A stretch of 5,726 bases of DNA from Nitrosopumilales archaeon CG15_BIG_FIL_POST_REV_8_21_14_020_37_12 (GCA_002781805.1 PFFZ01000091.1:1-5726); one strand, 5' to 3'; numbered from the stretch's first letter, positions 1-5,668 are shown. The notes: a model not told the origin generated them from the sequence alone. Program-made: numbers and translations.

Positions 1-52
1 CAAGGCCGAAGAATACCATCAAAAGTATTTTCAAAAACACGGACTTTCTTGA

Positions 53-496
53 TTATTTTACTAGTAATACTGGAATTTTTGCTGTATGTATGACATAGTT
101 TGACACGCTTCCTAGAAACAATTCCTTGATTGCACCTCTACCACGCGAACCCATAACGATCAAGTCAAACTTGGATTTTTTGTCATGTGCTAATTTTATG
201 ATGTTGTATCCTATGTCTCCACGCATTAGTTTTTCATTAAACACAATCCCGTTTTGTGCGGCAAGAACTTTTGATGCATCCATGATGTCTCTGATTTCTT
301 TGTTATGTGATGCCTCAACAGCCCCGACTTTTCCAAATTCTGAATGAGGTGGTATGTTTATTGAATAAACTCCAGTAATTGTTGCACTGAACTGCCTTGC
401 AATGGAAATTGCCATTTCTAGCCCTCGCAATGAATTTTTTGATCCATCTATTGGAACTAGGATCTTGTTAATTTTCTTTTTTATCACAAACTGCAT
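53..496 (-). CDS. UspA-family universal stress protein
   Basis: This is a single-domain universal stress protein of 147 residues, the usual length for the family. The first beta strand carries VPIDGS with the conserved Asp at residue 17. The nucleotide-binding loop near the C-terminus fits G-2X-G-9X-G-S exactly (G116, G119, G129, S130), so it belongs to the ATP-binding type rather than the non-binding UspA type. The protein ends in the hydrophobic strand IPVLLV typical of these small dimeric cytoplasmic proteins. The start is ATG with no clear Shine-Dalgarno sequence in front, and no convincing TATA box was found at the leaderless distance. It is divergent from the alpha/beta hydrolase. A T5 run on its own strand at 33-37 may help end transcription. 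The family is clear, but its specific role cannot be read from the sequence. Confidence 0.93.
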   Translation of the reverse strand: MQFVIKKKINKILVPIDGSKNSLRGLEMAISIARQFSATITGVYSINIPPHSEFGKVGAVEASHNKEIRDIMDASKVLAAQNGIVFNEKLMRGDIGYNIIKLAHDKKSKFDLIVMGSRGRGAIKELFLGSVSNYVIHTAKIPVLLVK

Positions 497-573
497 TTCT
501 ACTTGATCTTAAAAAATGTAGGTATCTTGCTTGATTTTGGAATCTAGAAAAAATGATAAAAACATCTGATCGC

Positions 574-581
574 TATATTTA
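574..581 (+). promoter_or_regulatory. TATA box of the alpha/beta hydrolase gene
   Basis: TATATTTA is centred about 39 nt before the ATG at 617. A start site 25-27 nt downstream would fall near 603, leaving a leader of roughly 13 nt without a Shine-Dalgarno sequence. Placement is inferred from archaeal promoter spacing. Confidence 0.5.
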
Positions 582-616
582 GACATACTTATCTACCCTG
601 TTAAGTCGACGCTAAA

Positions 617-1417
617 ATGGTGCAAGAAAATTTCATTCAAGTTGATGGATACAAGATCAGATATTTGGAATCAGGTAGTTCCAAACCTACTCTCGTTCTA
701 ATCCATGGATTAGGAGCTTCGGCTGATAGATGGGATAGAGTTATCCCTGCATTTTCCAAAGACTATCATGTAATAGTTCCAGATCTGATTGGATTTGGTT
801 ATAGTGACAAACCATTGGTGGACTATACTCCTGAATTCTTTTCAGATTTTCTTGGAAAATTCTTTGATGTATGCGGCATTGACAGATCTCACATTATCGG
901 CTCGTCTCTTGGGGGTCAGATTACTATAGAATACGCTTATGCTAATCCCAAACGCCTAGATAAGTTGATACTGGTTTCCCCTGCAGGAGTAATGAAGCAA
1001 TCTACTCCTGCGCTTGATGCATATATTATGGCTGCACTTTATCCAAATGAGCAAAGTGCAAAAAATGTTTTTGAAATGATGGAAGGTTCTGGTAAAGAAG
1101 TAGACAAAAAGATTGTAGATGGGTTTGTAGAAAGAATGCAATTACCAAATGCAAAATTGGCGTTTATGTCTACTATTCTTGGTCTAAAAAACGCTGATGT
1201 AATTACTCCAAAACTACAATCAATACTTGCCCCTACGCTGATAATATGGGGTTCTGATGATCCTGTGATCCCAATTCAAAATGCCGATGCGTTTGTGTCT
1301 TCGCTTAGGGATTGTAGGTTTTTTAGAATGGATGGCTGTGGCCATACTCCATATGTTCAGGATCCTGTAACTTTTGTCTCTATATCTCAAAGATTTCTTC
1401 AAAATAGTAGTGTTTAA
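617..1417 (+). CDS. alpha/beta-fold hydrolase, possible PHA depolymerase or esterase
   Basis: This complete alpha/beta hydrolase has 266 residues and a full catalytic set. The oxyanion-hole motif HGLGAS begins at H30. The nucleophile elbow GSSLGG places the catalytic Ser at 97. The acid is D215 in WGSDDPVIP, and the base is H243 in GCGHTPY. Residues 125-190 form the helical cap between the core strands. There is no signal peptide, so it should act in the cytoplasm. ATG 617 is the first usable start, because an in-frame TAA lies at 602-604. The stop codon lies inside the TATA box of the next gene. The overall pattern is that of MhpC-type hydrolases, which include esterases, C-C hydrolases and some PHA depolymerases. 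Its place beside PHA genes makes a role in polymer or hydroxyacyl ester turnover plausible, but nothing in the protein itself fixes the substrate. Confidence 0.92.
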   Translation: MVQENFIQVDGYKIRYLESGSSKPTLVLIHGLGASADRWDRVIPAFSKDYHVIVPDLIGFGYSDKPLVDYTPEFFSDFLGKFFDVCGIDRSHIIGSSLGGQITIEYAYANPKRLDKLILVSPAGVMKQSTPALDAYIMAALYPNEQSAKNVFEMMEGSGKEVDKKIVDGFVERMQLPNAKLAFMSTILGLKNADVITPKLQSILAPTLIIWGSDDPVIPIQNADAFVSSLRDCRFFRMDGCGHTPYVQDPVTFVSISQRFLQNSSV

Positions 1418-1420
1418 ATA
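1413..1420 (+). promoter_or_regulatory. TATA box of the AbrB/phasin-like gene, overlapping the hydrolase stop codon
   Basis: TTTAAATA is centred 27-28 nt before the ATG at 1444, the distance expected for a leaderless archaeal mRNA. It contains the TAA stop (1415-1417) of the hydrolase gene, so the two small genes can be transcribed independently of the hydrolase although they lie only 26 nt behind it. Confidence 0.65.
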
Positions 1421-1445
1421 CCTATTATTCCCTACTATTACCTAT
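1421..1445 (+). repeat. tandem 10-bp repeat between TATA box and start codon, candidate operator
   Basis: Three consecutive units begin at 1421, 1431 and 1441: CCTATTATTC, CCTACTATTA and CCTAT. The first two match at 8 of 10 positions. The third is partial and runs into the ATG start codon. The 10-bp period puts each CCTA on the same face of the helix. The position, between the TATA box and the predicted transcription start, is where a bound protein would block initiation. The operator role is inferred. Confidence 0.5.
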
Positions 1446-1860
1446 GGCTGGTAATGAAAACCAATATGATCCAACAACTATGTTTAAAGATTGGATTCAA
1501 AAAAGTGGTCATGCCCAATCCGAATTTATGAAAAATTTTGGCTTGTTGATGAACAATCAAAATAGTCAAACATTCAACCCATTGGAAACTTTGAAAGAAG
1601 TATCTGATACTGCCCGAAACACTCAAACTCAGATGATGCAAAACATGTCTTCTATTCAAAGTAAAAGTATGGATACGATGTTCAATATCGGACAGATGCT
1701 TCCATCTTTTATGAATTGGGGAGCTTACAAGACAACCATTGGGAGTAATGGGAGGATCTCTATTCCTGAGGCAGAACGTAATGCTCTTGGATTGGGTGAA
1801 GGTGACTTGGTCCAAGTCATTGTTTTACCAATAGCAAAAAAATCAAAAATAGGGAGGTGA
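1444..1860 (+). CDS. phasin-like protein with C-terminal AbrB/SpoVT-type domain (PhaR-like candidate)
   Basis: This 138-residue protein has two parts. Residues 1-93 are predicted helical and rich in Gln, Asn, Met and Ser, with regularly spaced hydrophobic residues, as in granule-binding phasins. Residues about 95-130 (YKTTIGSNGRISIP, then LGLGEGDLVQVIVLP) match the swapped-hairpin AbrB/MazE/SpoVT fold, which usually binds DNA as a dimer. A basic tail follows (AKKSKIGR). There are no Cys residues. The ATG lies 27-28 nt after a TATA box, indicating a leaderless message. The last two codons plus stop form the ribosome binding site of the next gene. In haloarchaea an AbrB-like protein, PhaR, is encoded beside the phasin PhaP and controls PHA genes; this gene holds the equivalent place. 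A PHA-sensing autoregulator is the favoured reading. A purely structural granule protein is the alternative. Confidence 0.8.
   Translation: MAGNENQYDPTTMFKDWIQKSGHAQSEFMKNFGLLMNNQNSQTFNPLETLKEVSDTARNTQTQMMQNMSSIQSKSMDTMFNIGQMLPSFMNWGAYKTTIGSNGRISIPEAERNALGLGEGDLVQVIVLPIAKKSKIGR
1853..1860 (+). promoter_or_regulatory. strong Shine-Dalgarno sequence inside the end of the upstream gene
   Basis: GGAGGTGA is an 8-nt match to the complement of the archaeal 16S rRNA 3' end. It is made from the last Gly and Arg codons and the TGA stop of the preceding gene, and lies 4 nt before the TTG start at 1865. It decides the choice of the TTG start and implies coupled or re-initiating translation of the phasin from the same mRNA. 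Confidence 0.85.
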
Positions 1861-1864
1861 AAAA

Positions 1865-2293
1865 TTGAGTAAAAACGAACAGACACAAGTAAATCCAAAA
1901 GATCTATTTTCTGTATATCATCAAAACGTAGATAAATTCTTCAACGGTATCAGACAATCAGTACCACAATACCATCAGGCAATTACTAATGTGCAACAGG
2001 AATTCTTACAAGCATATGAAAACATTGTATCTTCAACCATCACATTACAAAAAGAATATGCAAAGAAAGCAGGTATTGCATCAAATATTCCTGAAGCTAC
2101 ACTAAAAGTAATTCAAGATACCACAGAAGAACTCGTCAAGGCAGCATCAATTCAAAATCAAGTAACACTTGCAACAATCGATGCAACACAACAAAACATT
2201 AAAACCTTCAACGATAACGCAAAATCCTTTGCTGATCTAAACAGAAACATTCTACAATCTTGGATTTCTGCATTTACCACAAAGAACAACTAG
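1865..2293 (+). CDS. phasin-like PHA granule-associated protein
   Basis: This 142-residue protein has no signal peptide or membrane segment. It reads as almost continuous amphipathic helix, rich in Gln, Ala, Thr and Asn, with no Cys and one Trp (W133). The opening PKDLFSVYHQNVDKFFNGI and the long helical stretch to about residue 135 fit phasin-type proteins, which coat PHA granules and limit their size. Such proteins diverge fast, so the call rests on composition, length and context: it follows the AbrB/phasin gene by 4 nt and faces phaEC. The start is TTG, supported by an excellent Shine-Dalgarno sequence. Codon choice differs from its partner gene: 11 of 15 Asn codons are AAC, which suggests high expression, as expected of an abundant coat protein. 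It could instead be another small helical protein of unknown function. Confidence 0.72.
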   Translation: MSKNEQTQVNPKDLFSVYHQNVDKFFNGIRQSVPQYHQAITNVQQEFLQAYENIVSSTITLQKEYAKKAGIASNIPEATLKVIQDTTEELVKAASIQNQVTLATIDATQQNIKTFNDNAKSFADLNRNILQSWISAFTTKNN

Positions 2294-2300
2294 CGGTAAA

Positions 2301-2324
2301 TCTTATTTTTTATTTTTTCTTTTT
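2301..2324 (+). terminator. T-rich transcription terminator after the phasin gene
   Basis: The short convergent junction contains T runs of 5, 6 and 5 separated by single A or C bases on the + strand, just after the TAG stop. Archaeal RNA polymerase terminates at such runs without a hairpin. On the opposite strand this stretch is A-rich, so it would not stop transcripts of phaC. Confidence 0.65.
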
Positions 2325-3387
2325 ATGATCTTTCAGACAACCATTGTCCTAATTCTGGCAACACTTTCTTCTGTGATAAAGAGCTAGCTATCATTCCTAC
2401 ATGACCCGTAGGATATATCCTCAAAGTCTTATCTTGGCTTCCAACTGCATAGTGCAATGGCATACTGCATTCTGGAGATACAAGGTGATCTCCTACTGCA
2501 ACTTGCGTGAAAAGAGGCATATCTATTTTCTTAAGGTCAATGTGACTTCCACCCACAAACATTTTGTTTTGAATCAGTAAATTGTCTTGGTAAATGTCTT
2601 TGATCCACTGTTTAAATAACTCTCCTGGAATTGGTGGTGTGTCTCCCAACCATTTCTCCACTCTCAAAAAATTATCTACAAATTTCTTGTTATCTATGTT
2701 TTTAAAGAAATTCACATATTTTTCAATTCCCTGCTCGAATGGTTTGAGCACTGAAAAGCAATAATACATGAATTCTGGAGGCATGTTTCCAATTGTATTT
2801 ACCATTTTTTCTACGTCTATGTGCTTTGCCAAGTTGCTGATTACTGTTGTGTCTCGCCAGCCATCAATTACTGGTGCAGTGGCGATGAAATTCTTTACGT
2901 TCTCTGGATGCAGAGCAGTATATGCCGTAGCAATTGTTGCACCTGTGCAATATCCTTGGAGGGATATTTTTTCAGTTGAGGTCTCATCTTTTATGAATTC
3001 AACACAACTATCTAGATACCCATTCACATAATCATCAAAATCGAGATATTTGTCCATACTTGTTGGACTTCCCCAATCTAACATATACACATCAAATCCT
3101 TGCTCTAACAGATTTCTAACCCAACTTTTTTCTGGGTGTATATCTAAAATATGGTATCTGTTTATCAAAGCATACGAAATCAATAACGGTGTTTTATGCT
3201 GTTTATCTGTCAGTGGTTTGTAATGCAACAATCTTGTCTTGTCAATTACCTGCGCAATTTCGTGCGGTGTGACTTCTAGATTAATCTCATCAGGGGCTGC
3301 GACTAATTTTGGTGCATCCACTACATTTCTTGTAAATTTTAGAATTTCTTCTACTAGTTTAGGATCTATTCTTGCCTCTGATCTCAT
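2323..3387 (-). CDS. phaC: class III poly(3-hydroxyalkanoate) synthase, catalytic subunit PhaC
   Basis: PhaC polymerises hydroxyacyl-CoA into PHA at the granule surface, working with PhaE. The 354-residue length is that of class III enzymes, against about 590 for class I. The catalytic Cys is C147 in the PhaC box GYCTG. The Asp is D300 in AVGDHLVSP and the His is H329 in TGHVG. These lie two residues before the C149, D302 and H331 known from Allochromatium vinosum PhaC, so spacing through the whole protein is conserved. Other familiar blocks are NRYHILDIHPEKSWVRNL (residues 76-93) and YMLDWGSP (101-108). The box ends in Gly-Ala rather than the usual Gly-Gly. The start codon overlaps the phaE stop as ATGA, with only a weak purine-rich site ahead, so translation is probably coupled to phaE. 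No frameshift or missing residue was seen. Confidence 0.95.
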   Translation of the reverse strand: MRSEARIDPKLVEEILKFTRNVVDAPKLVAAPDEINLEVTPHEIAQVIDKTRLLHYKPLTDKQHKTPLLISYALINRYHILDIHPEKSWVRNLLEQGFDVYMLDWGSPTSMDKYLDFDDYVNGYLDSCVEFIKDETSTEKISLQGYCTGATIATAYTALHPENVKNFIATAPVIDGWRDTTVISNLAKHIDVEKMVNTIGNMPPEFMYYCFSVLKPFEQGIEKYVNFFKNIDNKKFVDNFLRVEKWLGDTPPIPGELFKQWIKDIYQDNLLIQNKMFVGGSHIDLKKIDMPLFTQVAVGDHLVSPECSMPLHYAVGSQDKTLRIYPTGHVGMIASSLSQKKVLPELGQWLSERS

Positions 3388-3956
3388 CTCTTATCTTCCT
3401 TTTTCCTCTTTAATTCTATTTCCAATTTTGTTACTCTTTTTTTGAGTGCGTGTAATTCTTTGTATACTTCATCAATCTCTTCTTTGCTTGGTAAATTTGC
3501 CGATTGCAAGATTACGTTTGATATGTTTGTCCAATGTTTTGTAAGTTCTAGCTCTTTTGACACAAGTTTTCCATAATTTTCACCAAATTTTTCAGAATCA
3601 AATAATTCTGTAAAATCATTATCGAAAATATCAATCCAAATTCTCTTAAATGCCTCAAATTGTTCTACGTCGTGAGGAACATCTGGTACCTTTTGATTGA
3701 CCTTTTTTTGTGCAACGCTCCACGTATCAGAAAGCTGTTTGTAGTACTCAGTGTAAAATTTGTTAAATTCCATTAGTTTTTCATTAATCTCAATTAATTC
3801 GGTAGCAATTTTTTTTGAACTTGTAGCAAATGCTCTCATTGGTCCAGTAGATGTAAGTGCTTGGGGCTTGCTTGCCATGAGGTGAATCAAGTCTGTCCAA
3901 AATAGCGATAGATGTTTGTAGTAATCTGTTATTTCTTTTGGGGACTGAGGGTTCAC
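3384..3956 (-). CDS. phaE: class III PHA synthase subunit PhaE
   Basis: PhaE is the non-catalytic partner that activates and stabilises class III PhaC. Its 190 residues match the short archaeal form, whereas the A. vinosum subunit is far longer. The diagnostic C-terminal block is present: NLPSKEEIDEVYKELHALKK (residues 154-173) leads into a charged coiled coil and a very basic tail (KRKKEDKR). The rest is helical with many aromatic residues. The start is GTG and is the only reasonable one, since an in-frame TAG lies two codons upstream (3960-3962) and the next Met is residue 28. A TATA-like box 27-28 nt upstream implies a leaderless GTG message. Its TGA overlaps the phaC ATG, making a two-gene operon. 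The order phaE-phaC is that found in haloarchaea. Confidence 0.93.
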   Translation of the reverse strand: MNPQSPKEITDYYKHLSLFWTDLIHLMASKPQALTSTGPMRAFATSSKKIATELIEINEKLMEFNKFYTEYYKQLSDTWSVAQKKVNQKVPDVPHDVEQFEAFKRIWIDIFDNDFTELFDSEKFGENYGKLVSKELELTKHWTNISNVILQSANLPSKEEIDEVYKELHALKKRVTKLEIELKRKKEDKR

Positions 3957-3979
3957 AACCTACTAAATATACAGATCGC

Positions 3980-3987
3980 AATAAATA
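3980..3987 (-). promoter_or_regulatory. candidate TATA box for phaEC
   Basis: Read on the minus strand this is TATTTATT, centred 27-28 nt before the GTG of phaE, the same spacing seen for the AbrB/phasin gene. A second TATA-like sequence, TATATTTA at 3964-3971, is only about 12 nt from the GTG and would start transcription inside the gene, so it is less likely to serve phaE. Confidence 0.5.
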
Positions 3988-4013
3988 GTTCGCTTGTTAA
4001 TTTAGACAAATAG

Positions 4014-4021
4014 TATATTTT
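4014..4021 (+). promoter_or_regulatory. TATA box of the phosphoribosyltransferase-like gene
   Basis: TATATTTT is centred about 30 nt before the GTG at 4048, predicting a leader of only a few nucleotides and no Shine-Dalgarno sequence. Confidence 0.5.
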
Positions 4022-4047
4022 GGTGATCTTAGCCGTCTAAGAGTGGC

Positions 4048-4473
4048 GTGGCAACTTTATCATCTCAAAAGATTAGCTGGTCTGAAATCGAACTCTTGAT
4101 CAAAACTCTATCTAAAAAAATCTCGGCTGTTGATAGATCTTTTTCAAGCATCTCTACTATTAGTCGTGGTGGATTAGTTCCTGCACGATTACTTGCAGAT
4201 CATTTGGGCATTGATACAATTTTTGTTGATAAACCCAGAATTCCTCTTGACTCTCTTTTTGTAGATGATATTTTTGATTCTGATGATACTTTTAAAAAAA
4301 TTATTCTAAAAATAGATGATCCATCAAAACTTGTTTTTGCTACTTTATTTGCTAGACGTGGAAAAAAATATCCTCGACAACTTATTTTTGCTAAAAAAAC
4401 AATTGGAAATGAATACATCATTTATCCTTGGGATAAATTAGAATACAAAAGACTCAAAAAATTTGGCATTTGA
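4048..4473 (+). CDS. phosphoribosyltransferase-like protein (Gpt-type fold) with altered PRPP loop
   Basis: This 141-residue protein has the outline of a small type I phosphoribosyltransferase, nearest in pattern to bacterial xanthine-guanine enzymes. ISRGGLVPARLLADHLGI (residues 38-55) is the conserved early segment. FVDDIFDSDDT (71-81) is the PRPP-binding loop. VFATLFARRGKKYP (96-109) and IIYPWDKLEY (124-133) match the C-terminal part that contacts the base in Gpt-like proteins. The loop departs from the usual DDxxDTGxT: Ser replaces Thr at 78 and, more important, Asp replaces Gly at 79. It may be a purine-salvage enzyme, a weak enzyme, or a PRPP- or nucleotide-sensing relative. GTG 4048 is the first usable start after an in-frame TAG at 4030-4032. 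It is divergent from phaEC and shares the 91-nt promoter region with it, but has no clear functional link to PHA. Confidence 0.82.
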   Translation: MATLSSQKISWSEIELLIKTLSKKISAVDRSFSSISTISRGGLVPARLLADHLGIDTIFVDKPRIPLDSLFVDDIFDSDDTFKKIILKIDDPSKLVFATLFARRGKKYPRQLIFAKKTIGNEYIIYPWDKLEYKRLKKFGI

Positions 4474-4646
4474 TTTTTGTCCATTTCTGTATGCCTACTG
4501 GATTTTGTCATTGCATGTTTGGTTTGTAACCGACCTCTGTTTTCACAGATGAATGTTTGTTGTGTTAATGATTTTTGTGTGTTCAGCAGTGTGTATTCAA
4601 GCTGTATGACCTGATCCGGTGCTCTTGTTGTTTGGCATATTTTTCA
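4474..4646. other. convergent intergenic gap, GT-rich on the + strand, no gene supported
   Basis: These 173 nt separate the ends of two convergent genes. The + strand is rich in T and G and has almost no A runs. T5 runs at 4474-4478 and 4571-4575 could end the + strand transcript. The minus strand, downstream of TFB, is CA-rich and has no T run that would act as a terminator. A 5-bp hairpin (4536-4540 with 4545-4549) is present but too small to call. Confidence 0.5.
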
Positions 4647-5576
4647 TTAACTTTGGAGCATTTTTCTTAGACCTGCACATCTGTTTCTGATAGTTACTTC
4701 TGTAACTCCTGATGCAATTGATATGTCTTTTTGAGATTTGACTTCTCCGGTGCTAATGCAAGCTAGGTATAATGCAGCAGCTGCTATTCCCATGGGGTCT
4801 TTTCCTGCAACCATTCCTATTTTCTTTGCTTGATCTAAAATTGATATTGCCTTCCTCTTACTCTTCTCACTCAAATCTGCAATACTTGCAATTCTTGAAA
4901 CTCCTTTGATTGGATCTACGACTGGCATCTTTAATTCCAACTCTCTGAAAATTAATCTATAACATCGTGCAACATCCTTTCTTCTTATGTTGATTCCCTT
5001 TGCAATGTCATCTAAAGTTCTTGGTGTTTCTGTATTTCTACATGCTGCATAAAGGCACGCTGCTACCAATCCCTGGATTGAACGGCCTCTCACAAGTTTC
5101 TTCTCCATTGCTTTTCGATAAATATATGCAGCTTTTTCTACAACTGCATCTGTTAGTGCTAATTTGTCTTTTAACTTATCCATTTCATTGAGTGCTTGTC
5201 TAAGATTTCTGTCTGCCGATGAATGTGCTTGTGTTCTGCTGTCCCATGTTCTTAGTCTTTCGATTGAACTTTTTACACTTGCAGATAATGGTTTTCCAGT
5301 GGAATCTTTGTTTGCAGGTCCTATTATTGTTGATAATCCCATATCATGCATTGTTAGCGATGTTCCTGCACCAACTCTAGTCCTGTTTGTGTCATCGCTG
5401 GCAAACGATCTCCATTCAGCACCCGTGTCTGCAATTTTGTCTGTTACTACAAATCCACACTTTCCACAAAACAATTCTCCAGTATTTTCATCTGTGACCA
5501 TTTTTTTATCTCCGCATGCTGGACACTTTGGTCCAGAAATCATTGAATTCTTAAGCATAATCATTACGAATAACAT
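4647..5576 (-). CDS. tfb: transcription initiation factor TFB (archaeal TFIIB)
   Basis: TFB binds the TBP-TATA complex and BRE and recruits RNA polymerase. The protein has 309 residues, a normal length. The N-terminal zinc ribbon has C18, C21, C37 and C40. The reader/linker region spans about 45-110, with GAEWRSF, RVGAGTSLT and MGLSTIIG. The first cyclin fold (about 115-210) includes LVRGRSIQGLVAACLYAACR. The second (about 215-305) includes PMGIAAAALYLAC and ends in the helix-turn-helix that reads the BRE (SQKDISIASGVTEVTIRNRC). The start is uncertain: ATG codons at residues 1, 5, 7 and 12 precede the zinc ribbon. M7 (5556-5558) would suit a leaderless start from the TATA-like element at 5584-5590, giving 303 residues. 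Thaumarchaea carry several TFB paralogues, so this may be general or specialised. An inverted repeat lies upstream. Confidence 0.96.
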   Translation of the reverse strand: MLFVMIMLKNSMISGPKCPACGDKKMVTDENTGELFCGKCGFVVTDKIADTGAEWRSFASDDTNRTRVGAGTSLTMHDMGLSTIIGPANKDSTGKPLSASVKSSIERLRTWDSRTQAHSSADRNLRQALNEMDKLKDKLALTDAVVEKAAYIYRKAMEKKLVRGRSIQGLVAACLYAACRNTETPRTLDDIAKGINIRRKDVARCYRLIFRELELKMPVVDPIKGVSRIASIADLSEKSKRKAISILDQAKKIGMVAGKDPMGIAAAALYLACISTGEVKSQKDISIASGVTEVTIRNRCAGLRKMLQS

Positions 5577-5640
5577 TGTTAGCTTATTATCCGTTTTACC
5601 AAATTTCTGCAGGTTAATTGTGTGTAGGTCAAGCTAATTA

Positions 5641-5668
5641 ATATTCTAATTTCATAGAATTAGAATAT
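5641..5668. repeat. perfect 11-bp inverted repeat upstream of tfb
   Basis: The left arm ATATTCTAATT (5641-5651) and right arm AATTAGAATAT (5658-5668) are exact reverse complements around a 6-nt spacer, TCATAG. The dyad lies 65-92 nt upstream of the annotated tfb ATG and touches a TATA-like element on that strand. It could be the operator of a dimeric regulator or a hairpin in a transcript from the neighbouring gene beyond the window. Confidence 0.7.

Noticed and set aside
508..517. ATTTTTTAAG on the minus strand as TATA box of the UspA-family gene
   Set aside because: It is only about 17 nt from the ATG, so transcription would start inside the gene.
1438..1815. Open frame of 125 codons on the minus strand
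   Set aside because: It lies antisense to the AbrB/phasin gene, has no family-like motifs and an unconvincing protein composition, and has no promoter or ribosome site.
3790..3981. Open frame of 63 codons on the minus strand overlapping the phaE start
   Set aside because: It lies in another frame of phaE, while the phaE frame carries the conserved PhaE block and runs on into the phaC overlap.
4536..4549. Small hairpin TCTGT-TTTC-ACAGA as a possible ncRNA or terminator
   Set aside because: A 5-bp stem is expected by chance in a gap this size and no T run follows it; no C/D-box pattern could be built around it.
4597..4647. 16-codon frame overlapping the TFB stop as TAATG on the minus strand
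   Set aside because: The overlap is suggestive of coupling, but the frame is too short, has no recognisable motif, and no Shine-Dalgarno sequence precedes it.
5164..5637. Open frame of 157 codons on the + strand
   Set aside because: It is fully explained as the antisense of the well-supported TFB gene; its Ser/Leu/Pro-rich composition is typical of a shadow frame.
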